Positions 1 to 11,659 of a stretch of DNA of 64,000 bases are shown one piece after another. A program made the translations under genes and the position numbers. The notes beneath the pieces were generated by a model. The model saw nothing but the letters and a program-made list of their open reading frames with translations, made no database searches and was not told where the DNA came from. Where the stretch lies: NCBI GenBank assembly GCA_949318235.1, contig OX439131.1, forward strand, positions 42,136,193-42,200,192, written 5' to 3'. How positions within the stretch are numbered: the stretch's first letter is position 1; each line of letters starts with the position of its first letter. This DNA comes from Ecdyonurus torrentis (lineage: Eukaryota; Arthropoda; Insecta; Ephemeroptera; Heptageniidae).

Positions 1-630
<630 letters not shown>

Positions 631-681
631 TAATATACTTTCCACGTGTACACAAAGTAAGTAAAATAATTATAGTCACAA

Positions 682-915
682 TTAAAGGCGTAGAACACCT
701 TGAACAAAAAAGTTGTGTAATATCCTAACAAACCTGAAAATAAACCTTGATTTTTCCGAAGTCATTGATTTCTAATTTATTTTCAATGACCACTTGTGCC
801 ATTTTTTGTATGGAAAATAAATTAGAAATCAATGACTCCGGATAAATCAACGTTGATTTTCAGGTTTGTTAGGATATTACACAAATTTTATGTTCAAGGT
901 GTTCTACGCCTTTAA
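682..915. mobile_element. MITE family A, copy 1 (TTAA-flanked)
   Basis: A 226-bp foldback element at 686-911, flanked by TTAA at 682-685 and 912-915. The inverted termini begin AGGCGTAGAACACCTTGAAC and the two arms remain complementary for most of the element (for example CCTAACAAACCTGAAAAT against ATTTTCAGGTTTGTTAGG). No coding capacity. TTAA duplication is the hallmark of piggyBac-like transposition, so this is probably a non-autonomous piggyBac-type MITE. Further copies lie at 32771-33078 (complete) and up to 41360 (one arm only). Confidence 0.88.
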
Positions 916-1291
916 TGTACATGTTTTGAAAAACTGTTTCGCTGCTAAAATTCTTCATAAATTCTTCTAAAGTTTCCATATTTTCTTTTTCAACAATAAA
1001 ATTTCCAAAGAAGTAAATTTATTGTATGTCCGTGTGAACTTGCTATTACAAGAAAATTTCAAGTTGTAGGTATATGTTTGCTTATAAATAAAGATTTAGT
1101 ATATATATATATATATATATATTTTAACGCTGACATAATAAATTAAAACTTTCTTAGAAATAATCAGGCAATAATTCTTTACTTTTTTATTCTTCTAATT
1201 CCAAGAAAAGGCTTTGACATCTAATCATCGTATATTATACAGAAGAAAACGATGTAATTTTCATGAATACTTTATTCATGCAAATCTAGAC

Positions 1292-2015
1292 TGTAATGCG
1301 CCACAATTCAAACTATTAGTTCATATTATTTCTCACAGGTGGCGCATAGGCTATCATTTTTAGGCATGATTCATTATTGTGTGGCCAGTGGCAAACAAAA
1401 ACAAACAGTCAGTTCGCATATCGAACGTTTTCATCACTTTTGTTGGTTTTCCAGTGTTATCATTATGACAAGGTATTTATATGTAAATTACTTAAATGTA
1501 TAACATCTATAGTATGCATTGATATAATTATACAGATTATATAAAACGTATTTTAGTTATATCAATGCATTATAGATATGTAAAAGAGGCGTGTGTATCC
1601 CGTCGTCACATTTTCCTTTCGCTCAATCTCCCTCTACCGACTTCCAGACAAATCAAGCATTCTTAGCTTGCTCACAGCTCATGGTGGTTGATATTTGCGT
1701 TTCTCTCTGAGCGACCTTTGTCAAATTTGCATACTACCATCGTAGGGGTATTCATTGAATATCCTATTCTACGAATATATGCTGTTTAACCGATATACGA
1801 TTAATATGAATATGTAAAGGTAATAAAACTATGTACAGATGATTGATGTTTTGCACACACATTTATATTGTATAATAAAAAAATATAATAATTTCAACAG
1901 TATTTGCATAAACTAAATATACATTTTTTATTGAATTTAACTCATGAACCCGTCCTTAGACGACAGTCCGCTTATCTATATTATACTAGTTCAAAGTAAA
2001 ACAATAATTACTACA
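1292..2015 (+). repeat. 5' LTR
   Basis: A 724-bp terminal repeat, TG...CA. It contains an internal hairpin: ATGCATTGATATAA near 1518 pairs with TTATATCAATGCAT near 1557. An AATAAA at 1822-1827 could serve polyadenylation at the R/U5 boundary. The paired copy is at 4852-5575. Confidence 0.95.
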
Positions 2016-2018
2016 TAA

Positions 2019-2036
2019 TGGGGGCCTTGGGGCTTT
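2019..2036 (+). other. candidate primer-binding site
   Basis: Three bases after the 5' LTR the sequence reads TGGGGGCCTTGGGGC. It starts with TGG, as expected for pairing with a tRNA 3' CCA. The matching tRNA could not be identified from the window. Confidence 0.55.
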
Positions 2037-2408
2037 ATACAATATATTTTGTGTGTATGCATCATCATTTTTGCAAAGTTAAGTGTAATAGAGAGACGTA
2101 AGTTATTCAAAAGAGAGTTTTAGGTAGGTCGAGATCGCAATTTTTTTTTTATCTCCCTTCCACCCAATATAATAAACTACGTTCTTTTCATTCTTTGGTA
2201 CTGATATACGTATTTTGACGATTTATTTTTCTTAATATAAAATTTCGTGAAAGAATTAACTGTATATTACAGTAAAAACTTAAAAAATTACCGTATTATT
2301 CATTTTTTTTTATTATCATCATAATTTTTGCTAGTCGCAGAGTTTAAAACTCGTTGACATTTAAATATTGTTGTTTTTTTTTTATCATTTATTTTGCTAT
2401 AAAATAAG

Positions 2409-3848
2409 ATGGAAGAAGACAATAGTTTTTTGAATAATGCTAGAGAGCATTTAGCAAGAATAGATGAAGAATTAGAGATCTTGGAACACGAGGTTGTCGA
2501 TCTAGAAATTACTGATCACATTTCTAGCTCCGATACAAGTTCAATAGTCGATCCAAGTCAGGCAAACAATGCAAGCCATTGTGAGCAAGCAAGCGAGGAG
2601 TCACAAGGAATGTCTACACACACTTCTTTGCATCAAGGTCAACAATTTCAGGTTGCCAGCGCTAGCGCCGTTCAGCAAGACACGGCTACTCTACCGCTGG
2701 GCTTGGTCAACCAAGAGCCTAGGCATGCTACCGTTCATGCCGTGCAGAATATACCACCCTATACTTCAACTAATAATGACACTATGACGTCACAACCACT
2801 ACAGCCTCAACACTCAAACGTCATTACAAGTTCTAATTTAGGCATAGGACTGTCATTAAGTCAAGATGTTAATAGAAATAAACCTATTTCTACCACAATA
2901 TCTAATTTATCTCTCACTGAGGCACAAGAACGTGTGAGAGGTGTAATGGGTATCATTAATCATAGTCATCAAACCTCATCTAATCAACCAACAATTATAG
3001 ATCAGTCTCAAGTAAATAATAGTAGTAGTGCTTCTTATATACAACCTCCTATTTTACCATCTACTATAAATAGTTTAGGGGTTCAAAATTATTCAAATGT
3101 TTTTAATAATTCTACAAATCCTTTAACTTCAGTAAGATATAGTAGTGTATTAAATACTCCCATTATTCATACTATAGCTAGTGCTACTCCGGTACAGCAG
3201 CAAACTCAGGCACTTAACATCACTCCAACATTTATACCTCAGTCTTCATTATCGTATTTGCCTACGACAGCGAGTAGTATACCTCATGCTACTGCAACGT
3301 TGCCAGTCACCACTGTCGTAGCGCATTATACAACAACTACGTCTATTCCTATTTATACATCATCAGCTCATTATTCTCAAAGTTCATTTCCACCATTAAT
3401 CTCATCACAATCTCAATTTAATCCAAGTATTCATGCTAATATAGGTACACCTCTACCAACTAGTATGTTTTCTTCATCTACATTAAACTCAGCTGGTGCC
3501 AGTAATTATCTTAATAATCCTCCACCACCACTGATTCCAACGGTGACTAATAATCCATATATTAATGCTTTACATCAACATGAAAGAGAGCTAATTAATA
3601 TAAATAGAGAAGGTAGAGCATTAAATCAAGAGCATAGATCATTAAATAATGATGATAGGAGACAGGCTTTAAACCATCAGTTAGTAATAAATAGATCAGA
3701 AGGTGTATTACGTGAGCAAGAGAGTATAGTAGAGGAGACTCAAAAAGCTCTACATAATTTAGCTATTAGTGAGCAAAATCATATTACACATTATCAAGAA
3801 TTATTAAATTTACCAACAAGAAAGTACCTAAGAACCTTAAATCACTGA
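2409..3848 (+). CDS. Gag-like low-complexity protein of the LTR element (479 aa)
   Basis: The longest non-repeat ORF in the window. It starts at ATG 2409 about 390 bases after the 5' LTR, in the usual gag position. Residues 1-35 are acidic and heptad-like (LARIDEELEILEHEVVDLEI). About 36-375 are very rich in S, T, N, Q and P with no recognisable fold. About 385-465 are charged and probably a second coiled coil, rich in E, R, N and Q. No CCHC zinc knuckle, protease or polymerase motif is seen. Position inside the LTRs and the coiled-coil plus disordered layout suggest a structural, particle-forming or RNA-packaging role. This is inference from layout, not homology. A slippery heptamer at 3806-3812 could extend the product in the -1 frame. 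It could also be a host-derived or element-specific protein unrelated to Gag. Confidence 0.75.
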   Translation: MEEDNSFLNNAREHLARIDEELEILEHEVVDLEITDHISSSDTSSIVDPSQANNASHCEQASEESQGMSTHTSLHQGQQFQVASASAVQQDTATLPLGLVNQEPRHATVHAVQNIPPYTSTNNDTMTSQPLQPQHSNVITSSNLGIGLSLSQDVNRNKPISTTISNLSLTEAQERVRGVMGIINHSHQTSSNQPTIIDQSQVNNSSSASYIQPPILPSTINSLGVQNYSNVFNNSTNPLTSVRYSSVLNTPIIHTIASATPVQQQTQALNITPTFIPQSSLSYLPTTASSIPHATATLPVTTVVAHYTTTTSIPIYTSSAHYSQSSFPPLISSQSQFNPSIHANIGTPLPTSMFSSSTLNSAGASNYLNNPPPPLIPTVTNNPYINALHQHERELININREGRALNQEHRSLNNDDRRQALNHQLVINRSEGVLREQESIVEETQKALHNLAISEQNHITHYQELLNLPTRKYLRTLNH

Positions 3849-3994
3849 CTAAATTCAGAAACTCCAGTCACTCTAACAAACACTCAAAGGCTAAGCAGAA
3901 AAGAATTAATAAGTGGAAGGTGAATCAACGTTTATCAGAAGAAAGCACATTTTTCTACGAGCACCAATACAACCCTGATAATCCAGGAATGTAA
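3773..3994 (+). other. -1 frame basic extension overlapping the Gag-like ORF
   Basis: The -1 frame relative to the 2409 ORF is open from just after a TGA at 3770-3772 to a TAA at 3992-3994. It has no useful ATG near its start. The overlap with the zero frame (to 3848) contains A AAT TTA at 3806-3812, in the phase required for -1 slippage (X XXY YYZ). Beyond it lie about 62 codons, first dense in K, R, N, S and H and then aromatic near the end (FFYEHQY). A basic tail could bind nucleic acid. A weak downstream stem (TGACT at 3846-3850 pairing with AGTCA about 15 bases on) is visible. Frameshifting is inferred, not shown. Confidence 0.5.
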
Positions 3995-4026
3995 TCAGTT
4001 AAAAGAAAAAACAAGGTGTTAAAGTG

Positions 4027-4465
4027 AAAATTATACTAACATGTATAATTAATTGTTTTATTTTCTGTTTTATTAAAAATATAAGTAAAAACTAAACTTA
4101 TATACAATAAAAAAAAATATATGTTTTTTGTAACCAAAAAATTATACTAACATGTATAATTAATTGTTTTATTTTCTGTTTTATAAAAAATATAAGTAAA
4201 AACTAAACTTATATACAATAAAAAAAAATATATGTTTTTTGTAACCAAAAAATTATACCAACATGTATAATTAATTGTTTTATTTTCTGTTTTATCAAAA
4301 TATAAGCAAAAACTAAACTTATATACAAAAAAAAAATGTTTTTTTTTGTAACCAAAAAATTATACTAACATGTATAACTAAATGTTTTATTTTTTTTTCT
4401 TCTCTCACTAAAATATAAGTTCAAATGACCAACTTATATATATTAAAAAAAAAATGTAATGTAAC
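4027..4465 (+). repeat. four tandem ~111-bp repeats in the LTR element
   Basis: Units beginning ATTATAC(T/C)AACATGTAT start at 4030, 4141, 4252 and 4359. The spacing is 111, 111 and 107. The first two are nearly identical and the fourth is the most diverged. They sit between the ORF and the 3' LTR. Their role is unknown; duplication during reverse transcription is a simple explanation. Confidence 0.92.
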
Positions 4466-4705
4466 AATAACAATAATGTGTTCAGAGGACATTTCCACCT
4501 CATAAATTATTTTTCTATGTAAAATCAACATATATTTCATATAAATAATAATAAAAAAAAAACATTTCTTGTGAAATAAAATTTGGTTAGTAAGTCAATT
4601 ACAAACTTTATTTTGCTATTAAGTAGATCATACATTTTATTGTGTTTTCTCACTCTTATCTTTGTGCATTTCAACTTATTTTTGTGTAACAAGCAGTTAC
4701 TCTAT

Positions 4706-4706
<1 letters not shown>

Positions 4707-4737
<31 letters not shown>
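4707..4737 (+). repeat. poly-A run inside the LTR element
   Basis: About 31 consecutive A upstream of the 3' LTR. Confidence 0.9.
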
Positions 4738-4741
<4 letters not shown>

Positions 4742-4836
4742 TTTTTTTTTTACTTTAAGAGCATCTTATGTGTTTTTGGTATGTGCATATAAAAAATAAT
4801 AACAATTATTTTCTAATTATTATTATTTTTTTTTTC

Positions 4837-4846
4837 TCAAGGGGGG
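4837..4846 (+). other. polypurine tract
   Basis: AAGGGGGG (4839-4846) directly precedes TGTAATGTAATGCG, the usual place for plus-strand priming. The tract abuts position 4847, five bases before the start shared with the 5' LTR. This suggests one extra TGTAA unit at this end. Confidence 0.7.
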
Positions 4847-4851
4847 TGTAA

Positions 4852-5575
4852 TGTAATGCGCCACAATTCAAACTATTAGTTCATATTATTTCTCACAGGT
4901 GGCGCATAGGCTATCATTTTTAGGCATGATTCATTATTGTGTGGCCAGTGGCAAACAAAAACAAACAGTCAGTTCGCATATCGAACGTTTTCATCACTTT
5001 TGTTGGTTTTCCAGTGTTATCATTATGACAAGGTATTTATATGTAAATTACTTAAATGTATAACATCTATAGTATGCATTGATATAATTATACAGATTAT
5101 ATAAAACGTATTTTAGTTATATCAATGCATTATAGATATGTAAAAGAGGCGTGTGTATCCCGTCGTCACATTTTCCTTTCGCTCAATCTCCCTCTACCGA
5201 CTTCCAGACAAATCAAGCATTCTTAGCTTGCTCACAGCTCATGGTGGTTGATATTTGCGTTTCTCTCTGAGCGACCTTTGTCAAATTTGCATACTACCAT
5301 CGTAGGGGTATTCATTGAATATCCTATTCTACGAATATATGCTGTTTAACCGATATACGATTAATATGAATATGTAAAGGTAATAAAACTATGTACAGAT
5401 GATTGATGTTTTGCACACACATTTATATTGTATAATAAAAAAATATAATAATTTCAACAGTATTTGCATAAACTAAATATACATTTTTTATTGAATTTAA
5501 CTCATGAACCCGTCCTTAGACGACAGTCCGCTTATCTATATTATACTAGTTCAAAGTAAAACAATAATTACTACA
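4852..5575 (+). repeat. 3' LTR
   Basis: A 724-bp copy matching 1292-2015, ending ...TTACTACA and followed by the AGAC duplication. It may start at 4847 if a tandem TGTAA is counted. It carries the same AATAAA (about 5382-5387). Confidence 0.95.
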
Positions 5576-5579
5576 AGAC

Positions 5580-6018
5580 AAGTCCAAAGAAGATTTATTT
5601 TTTCTATTTTTTTTTTCTATGAATAATTGATAAGTATTGTCTACTTCCAAATCACTCTATACTTCACGTTATATTGATTGTTATAAAAAATAAAAAATGT
5701 GAATTAAAAAAATTTCTTCAATTTTTCATATTTCAGTTACAAAAATTGACATTTCTGTCAATATTCGTTATGATAAGATAAATATTGTATAAAAAATAAA
5801 AATAAGAAAACATAAAAAATATATTCTTTTCTTATTTACGTCATAAAAAATCTATTATAATAAAAAAGTTATGTAATTTTAAAATTATTTTAAAAACATA
5901 TCTACGTGCATTGTATTTTCTTTTTATTAATAATATAAATATAGTATATTTTATCATAGTTGACGTATAAAGTCTCTTAAATTATAGTAAACAGATGAAG
6001 GTCCTATAAGAATGAAAT
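5580..6018. other. AT-rich non-coding DNA
   Basis: Nothing recognisable; A/T runs only. Confidence 0.6.
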
Positions 6019-6019
6019 A

Positions 6020-6050
<31 letters not shown>

Positions 6051-6161
6051 AAGCAAAATTTGTTGCGCGTGCAATGGGGCGCAGCTGCGCTGGTCGAAAT
6101 TTGCGTGGGCAGAAGAGAATGAATGAGCACCCCCCAAAGTCTGGTAATCATATGCCAGCCG

Positions 6162-6202
<41 letters not shown>
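6019..6202. repeat. AG tract and CT tract in inverted orientation
   Basis: (AG)n at 6019-6044 and (CT)n at 6163-6202 flank about 120 bp of GC-richer DNA, so the strand could fold back on itself. The middle contains GCGCAGCTGCGC. No gene model fits. Confidence 0.85.
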
Positions 6203-6203
<1 letters not shown>

Positions 6204-7011
6204 GTTTTATTATATATCTGACAGTTACTATGAAATTGTTAAACTTATATAATTTTGACAGTAAATAAATTATTACTTTCAATTTTACGACGATAAATAA
6301 TAAATACTGTGTGTTATCATAAAATATAAATATCAACATAAAATTCTCGGAAAAAAAAATTATTTCTATTATATTTTTATTGAGTTATTAAAATTTTTAC
6401 ATTCATGCATGGATAAACGCAAAAGGGGCATTATAGTAAAGTCAAGTAACATTTTATATATAATTATCATTAATATGGAATGCAATACTTAAAAATATGT
6501 TTACAAAAAATAAAAAGCTAAACATTTTCAATATAAAATAAATAATTCAAACTTTCGTAGAAATGATTAATGCGTTGAGCCATTCGTATAATTTGTTTTT
6601 TGGAACTTTTGATTTAATTACATTTCACTAATTATTTTAATAAATTTATATTTGATTAAGTTCAAAGTGTTCATTTTGATCATTTTTATAAACGTGATCA
6701 TTATAGTATACTATATAAATATATTTCTTTTTATTAATGTGTGCCTCTTTTAATGCATCAAACATTTTCTTTTAATAAAGTAACGTATTGTTAAATTGTA
6801 TAATATGTAGAAAGCGTGGCTTATTATATCATTATAAAATTATAGAGAAAAAAAATGAAAACGCAAATATAAAATCTCATTATATTTTGAATTTAAGATT
6901 AAATTCTATCTGAAAGAAGACGTACAAGTTTGTGCGTTTTCTACAACAACCTTTTTGTAATTTAATTCGTTTTCCTGGAAACTTTGTCCAACATTCTTAC
7001 AACTTATTTAA

Positions 7012-7013
<2 letters not shown>

Positions 7014-7079
<66 letters not shown>
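7014..7079. repeat. (AT)n microsatellite
   Basis: About 66 bp of perfect AT. The flanking 6.2-7.5 kb is AT-rich with no supportable feature. Confidence 0.95.
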
Positions 7080-7082
<3 letters not shown>

Positions 7083-7539
7083 GCGTTTTGAACAAAAAAA
7101 TATAATATTCAGCAAAATAGAATAGCATAAAAATGCAATAATATACTAATATTAATAAATATTATATAATGTATAGAAAATTAAATTCATAAAATCAGTG
7201 AATCATATTACAGATTATAATTTATTGATACATGTCTCATTTTGATAATTGAATTCAAATAATTGATCAAAAGGTATAATATTATATGATCAAACACATA
7301 AAAGAGAATTTTCTATGATTTAAAATAGCAAATTAAATCATATAGCATAATATATTAATTAATTAAGTATTCGCAAACAAAATAACATTTCAATGCATTA
7401 CCTAATTATATATAACTATTTAGCTGGAGGTTAGTTTACTCTAGAATATTATAGGTAATTTAGATAGACATAGAGAATTTTTTTAGTTTATACATAAATT
7501 TCATGTTTAAAGCAAATCTCCAGACCAGACAACATGCCC

Positions 7540-7847
7540 TTTTATTTCATTAAACACTTAAGGCGGGAAATCAGGTACTGCTGGATTTGACTAAAAAATT
7601 GTAAAGAAAGAAAAATCTGAAAATGTGCACAGGGATACATTAGGATATCGTATCTTTAAAAATTTAAAAAAAATTAGGGGGTTACCATGCTAGATTTTAA
7701 ATTATGATTTTTTAAAGTTTTAATCCCATAAGAGCCTATATTAAGTTCAATAATTATTTTATCTCTTATCTGATGGTCACTGGTTCTGAAAATTTTATCA
7801 TATAGGTAGCTATTACTGTTTTTAAATGGCATCATAAAGTTTCAATG

Positions 7848-7873
<26 letters not shown>
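7540..7873. repeat. degenerate dispersed repeat G, copy 1
   Basis: The stretch around TGGTCACTGG...CTGAAAATTTTAT...GGTAGCT (about 7765-7815) recurs in modified form at about 52600 and 63250 (TGGTGACCG...GTGAAAATTTTATAAGGGGTAGCT). A poly-T run at 7848-7873 follows. Probably old copies of one transposon. The boundaries are not resolved. Confidence 0.45.
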
Positions 7874-7878
<5 letters not shown>

Positions 7879-8100
7879 TGAGATACATACCATCTATATA
7901 CTCGTACAACCCCTAATAGGATTTCATGTTATCCAAGAATCCAACCTAAAACGAATAAGAAAAATTTCAAGTTATGCAACCTGCAACACTTTTTCTATTC
8001 AATGTCACTAGCCATGATGTCAGCAATAGTGCGTTTTGCCTACTTTACAACTTTTTCGAGCTCTTTTGAAGAGTTACTGAAATTTATAAGCTAAAAATAT

Positions 8101-8489
8101 TATACTCCTCTTTTTTTTGATAATTATAATTACCATACCTTATTATCCATGAATTAGACACCAACATGATGATTTTGTATTTATATTTATTTATTTTCAT
8201 TTTGACAGTTGAAATAAAACTTATCTGACGTCACAATGTACCGGTGACTGTGATTGGCTGACTTATCACGTGACCAGACCCAGTAGCTGTGATTCGCTGA
8301 TGAGTCAGCCAATCACAGTCACCGGTACATTGTGACGTCAAATAAGTTTTATTTCAACTGTCAGAATGAAAATAAATAAAAATAAATACAAAATAAACGT
8401 GTTGGTGTCTAATTCATGGATAATAAGGTATGGTAATTATCAATCTAGTATTCAAAATGATAAAAAAAATAAGTGCATAAGGGCTTTAA
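8101..8489. mobile_element. MITE family C, copy 1
   Basis: A palindromic element whose long arms include ACCATACCTTATTATCCATG and its complement CATGGATAATAAGGTATGGT. The core carries TGACGTCACAATGTACCGG in both orientations and ATCACGTGAC. The right end reads AGGGCT-TTAA (TTAA at 8486-8489); the left end has decayed. An 87-codon frame at 8366-8629 runs through the right arm and is not a gene. Copies at 24762-25150 and 26759-27140. Confidence 0.85.
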
Positions 8490-8954
8490 GTAGAAAAAAT
8501 AATCATACAGGACCTTCTAAAACAACCTTAGAATTTGAAATAAATTTTCATAATAAAATAATTATAGTAATTTATAGTCAAATTTTCGTGGCAGATAATA
8601 ATAATAATTTTTTATTGAAAAGTCAATAAAAGTGTAAAATGAAACACAAGTGATTGATAAGTTATATGTTCTTCCATTTTTTTTTATCTTATGAAAATCT
8701 CTACTTGTAAAACAGATTTTATATTTATATCTGTATAATGCATCAGAAAAAGAGTGAATAATGTAGTAGAATCGCACATATGGTACATTATAAGTTATAA
8801 CAAATCACTGTGTAACTATATCAATAATATGGAAATGTAACATATGAGTGGATGGAATAAACCTCTCTCATTATTTCTAGAATTATCTGCAGCATTTTCT
8901 AGCCACGTCGTTGAAGCATATTGTATATTTAAATCAATTTACGTAATATTTCAA

Positions 8955-8956
<2 letters not shown>

Positions 8957-8985
<29 letters not shown>
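8957..8985. repeat. poly-T run
   Basis: About 29 consecutive T. Confidence 0.9.
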
Positions 8986-8992
<7 letters not shown>

Positions 8993-9470
8993 TAAATCAA
9001 TTTATTAGCAAATATCCGTTTAAAATAAATGCATCACATGTTTTTACTTTTCTACTAAAATATTACGAATTGAGATAATAGTTTTTCAATATTCGAATAA
9101 TAAATAGTAAAAAACATGATTTGCATGTATTTTTTTCGTTATATCCTTACAAAAAAAAGTTTTATGCTTGATTCACATGAGAAGATTTATTATTCTATTT
9201 TTCCCATTGATTACATTGACAGAAACAGTGTGGTTGTGAAAATAAAAAGAAAGTGAAAAATGATTTGACAATCATTGATTTATTATTTTCGTACTGGAGT
9301 TTTCAAACCATTAATATTTTTATGTTTTTGTTCAAAGAAATATGTCAACTTATTCCTTAAAAGTAAAAATTATGGATGCAAAAATATTAAAATTACGAAT
9401 CTAAAACATGGAGTACAATGATGATTTGTTTAAACGTTAAAGAAAAAGTTTCTTTTTTTATTAGCTGGTC

Positions 9471-9817
9471 TTAAAGGAATAGACCAGAGAAAAACATAAG
9501 CATTTACATTTATATCACAAAACACTTAATGGGATTTACATAAATAACATTAGTTTGTCTGAAAACCCAACAGTACCCCGTAGTAGTGATCAGAAAATTC
9601 GATTTATGCAACCCGCATAACATTTTCATACTAATTTTTGCATGTTTCTGACGTCATAAACATGAATTTTCACGCAAATCGCATACTTTACAGTTTTTTG
9701 ACGCTCTCTCGTGGGGCTACATTAACATTCTGGTAAAAATTGTCATCAGTTTTGAAGATCCCATTTTGTGTTTATTCATTAAAAAGCACATGTTGTTTTA
9801 TGTGGTCTAGGGTTTAA
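9471..9817. mobile_element. MITE family B, copy 1 (TTAA-flanked)
   Basis: A 339-bp element at 9475-9813 between TTAA at 9471-9474 and 9814-9817. The termini AGGAATAGACCAGAG and, on the other strand, ACCCTAGACCACATA are imperfect inverted repeats. Landmarks shared by all copies are CCCAAC(A/T)GTA, GATTTATGCAACCCGC, TGACGTCA and CGTGGGGCTACATTAA. Other copies lie at 39341-39564, 42853-43188 and, inverted, at 55268-55602. Confidence 0.9.
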
Positions 9818-10279
9818 ATGATTTACAGAGATTAATAAATAATATATGATGATTTATTCTAAAATGTTATCAGAAATATAAGTCCTTAAATTTAACTTTC
9901 CAGGAGGCATAAGTAGTACAGGTCGAGTGCTAAGTTTACAGCAGAAAATGGAAAATAGTTCAAGTTAAAAAATATACATTTAGATTTCAGGAAGAACAAA
10001 TAAAATTATTAAATAAAATATTATATTATCATTTCATTAAAAATTAATACAAGAAAAAGTAAAATCAATATTTTATTGACTCATATTACTATAATTTTTT
10101 TTAAATAATAATAACTTTCGCTTTACAATAAATGTATTATTCATTAATTAAAAAAATATATACATGTATAAAAGTGTTTTATTTTCATATTAATACGAAT
10201 AACTTTTTGTTTGTTAAAAACTGAATAAAATAAAAAGGTTTTATTTTCTAGAGAAATGTAATTAGAAGATTAAAAAGTA

Positions 10280-11062
10280 ACAAAAAGGTAAGAGAATGAG
10301 AGAAAGAGAACAAGGGAAAGATGGGCGGGGTTAGGGGGAGTCAAAGTGAAATAATAAAAATGAGATAAGTGTATATTTTGTTTAAGAACAATAAGAATAT
10401 CTCAAGACAGAAAAAAAAATCTAGGAAATAAAATTTCATAAGAAGAGAAGAGCACAAGAAAAAAAAATTAAAAAAAAAAAAAACGTCAGTGAACCATTTT
10501 TTTTTGAAGTTGCCTTAATGAGTGAGGTCAAGATGATGCGTTAAAAGAAGTGAGGGTTAAAAAAAAATTGTTTTGTTTCTTGACGTACATTCTTGCGTAT
10601 AATGAAATATCGTAGAAGAGAGACAGAAAGACGACGTACGAGCTACACTAACGTCAAGTCGTGCCATTGTCTTTGTACACTGACTAACAAGGAATACAGA
10701 GCTGCCCAGAGCTTTTTATTTTATCTCTTCTAGTGCACTACACAATGAGCACCAAAGAAGAGGCATTGTTTTGTATAACATAAAGTTACGTCAAATCACA
10801 ATGAAGAGAGGTAACTAAACATCGAGAGTTGTCATCTTCTGATAAATATATTTTTTATTTTTAACATGTTGTATATGAAATGACAACTGCTTTGAAAGCA
10901 CGTGTTGGGATGATTTTTTTTTTTTTTTTTTTTTTACACCTGGTAGTGAGATATTGAATGAAAGAAAGAGAAGAGCTAGGTGTTGCAGTTTGATTGCAAG
11001 TGAAGTCAGCTGACTCAATGTAGAGCAAGCTGACAAGTGGCTGCACTCGCTCGTGCACGTGA
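10280..11062. other. purine-rich / GC-richer island, possible promoter or UTR
   Basis: Sequence complexity rises: GGGCGGGGTTAGGGGGAG at about 10324, ACGACGTACGAGCTACACTAACG at about 10631, then E-box-like CACGTG near 11056. Short frames only, for example an 11-codon ATG ORF at about 10745 and ATGAAGAGAG followed by GTAACT near 10801. No exon can be fixed. An untranslated first exon or regulatory region is plausible because it lies beside the largest CT/AG cluster in this part of the window. Confidence 0.35.
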
Positions 11063-11106
11063 GTGAGAGAGAGAGAGAGATACGGAGAGATAGAAAGGAG
11101 AAAGAG

Positions 11107-11164
<58 letters not shown>
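11063..11164. repeat. (AG)n microsatellite, imperfect then perfect
   Basis: AG repeats with a few interruptions to about 11107, then perfect to about 11160. The RERERE and SLSLSL peptides are artefacts. Confidence 0.95.
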
Positions 11165-11604
<440 letters not shown>

Positions 11605-11659
11605 AGTCTCCCTCCCTGTCTACCAACAACAATGTGTATACCCCCTTCACTGATTCATA

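Larger units (their letters stand above)
1288..5579 (+). mobile_element. complete non-autonomous LTR retroelement with 4-bp target duplication
   Basis: Direct repeats at 1292-2015 and 4852-5575 (724 bp each) look identical by eye, start TG and end CA. They are flanked by AGAC at 1288-1291 and 5576-5579. In order it contains the 5' LTR, a primer-site-like stretch, a leader, one ORF (2409-3848), a tandem-repeat array (4027-4465), a poly-A run, a purine tract (AAGGGGGG) and the 3' LTR. No reverse transcriptase, integrase or protease motif is visible in about 2.8 kb of internal sequence, so movement would need enzymes from a partner element. Identical LTRs imply a recent insertion. A 4-bp duplication is common for Ty3-type elements, but the superfamily is not proven. 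Confidence 0.93.

Noticed and set aside
4027..4465. CRISPR-like array
   Set aside because: The four units are direct tandem copies without unique spacers, inside an LTR element.
8366..8629. 87-codon ORF
   Set aside because: Lies across the right arm of a family C MITE and adjoining AT-rich DNA.
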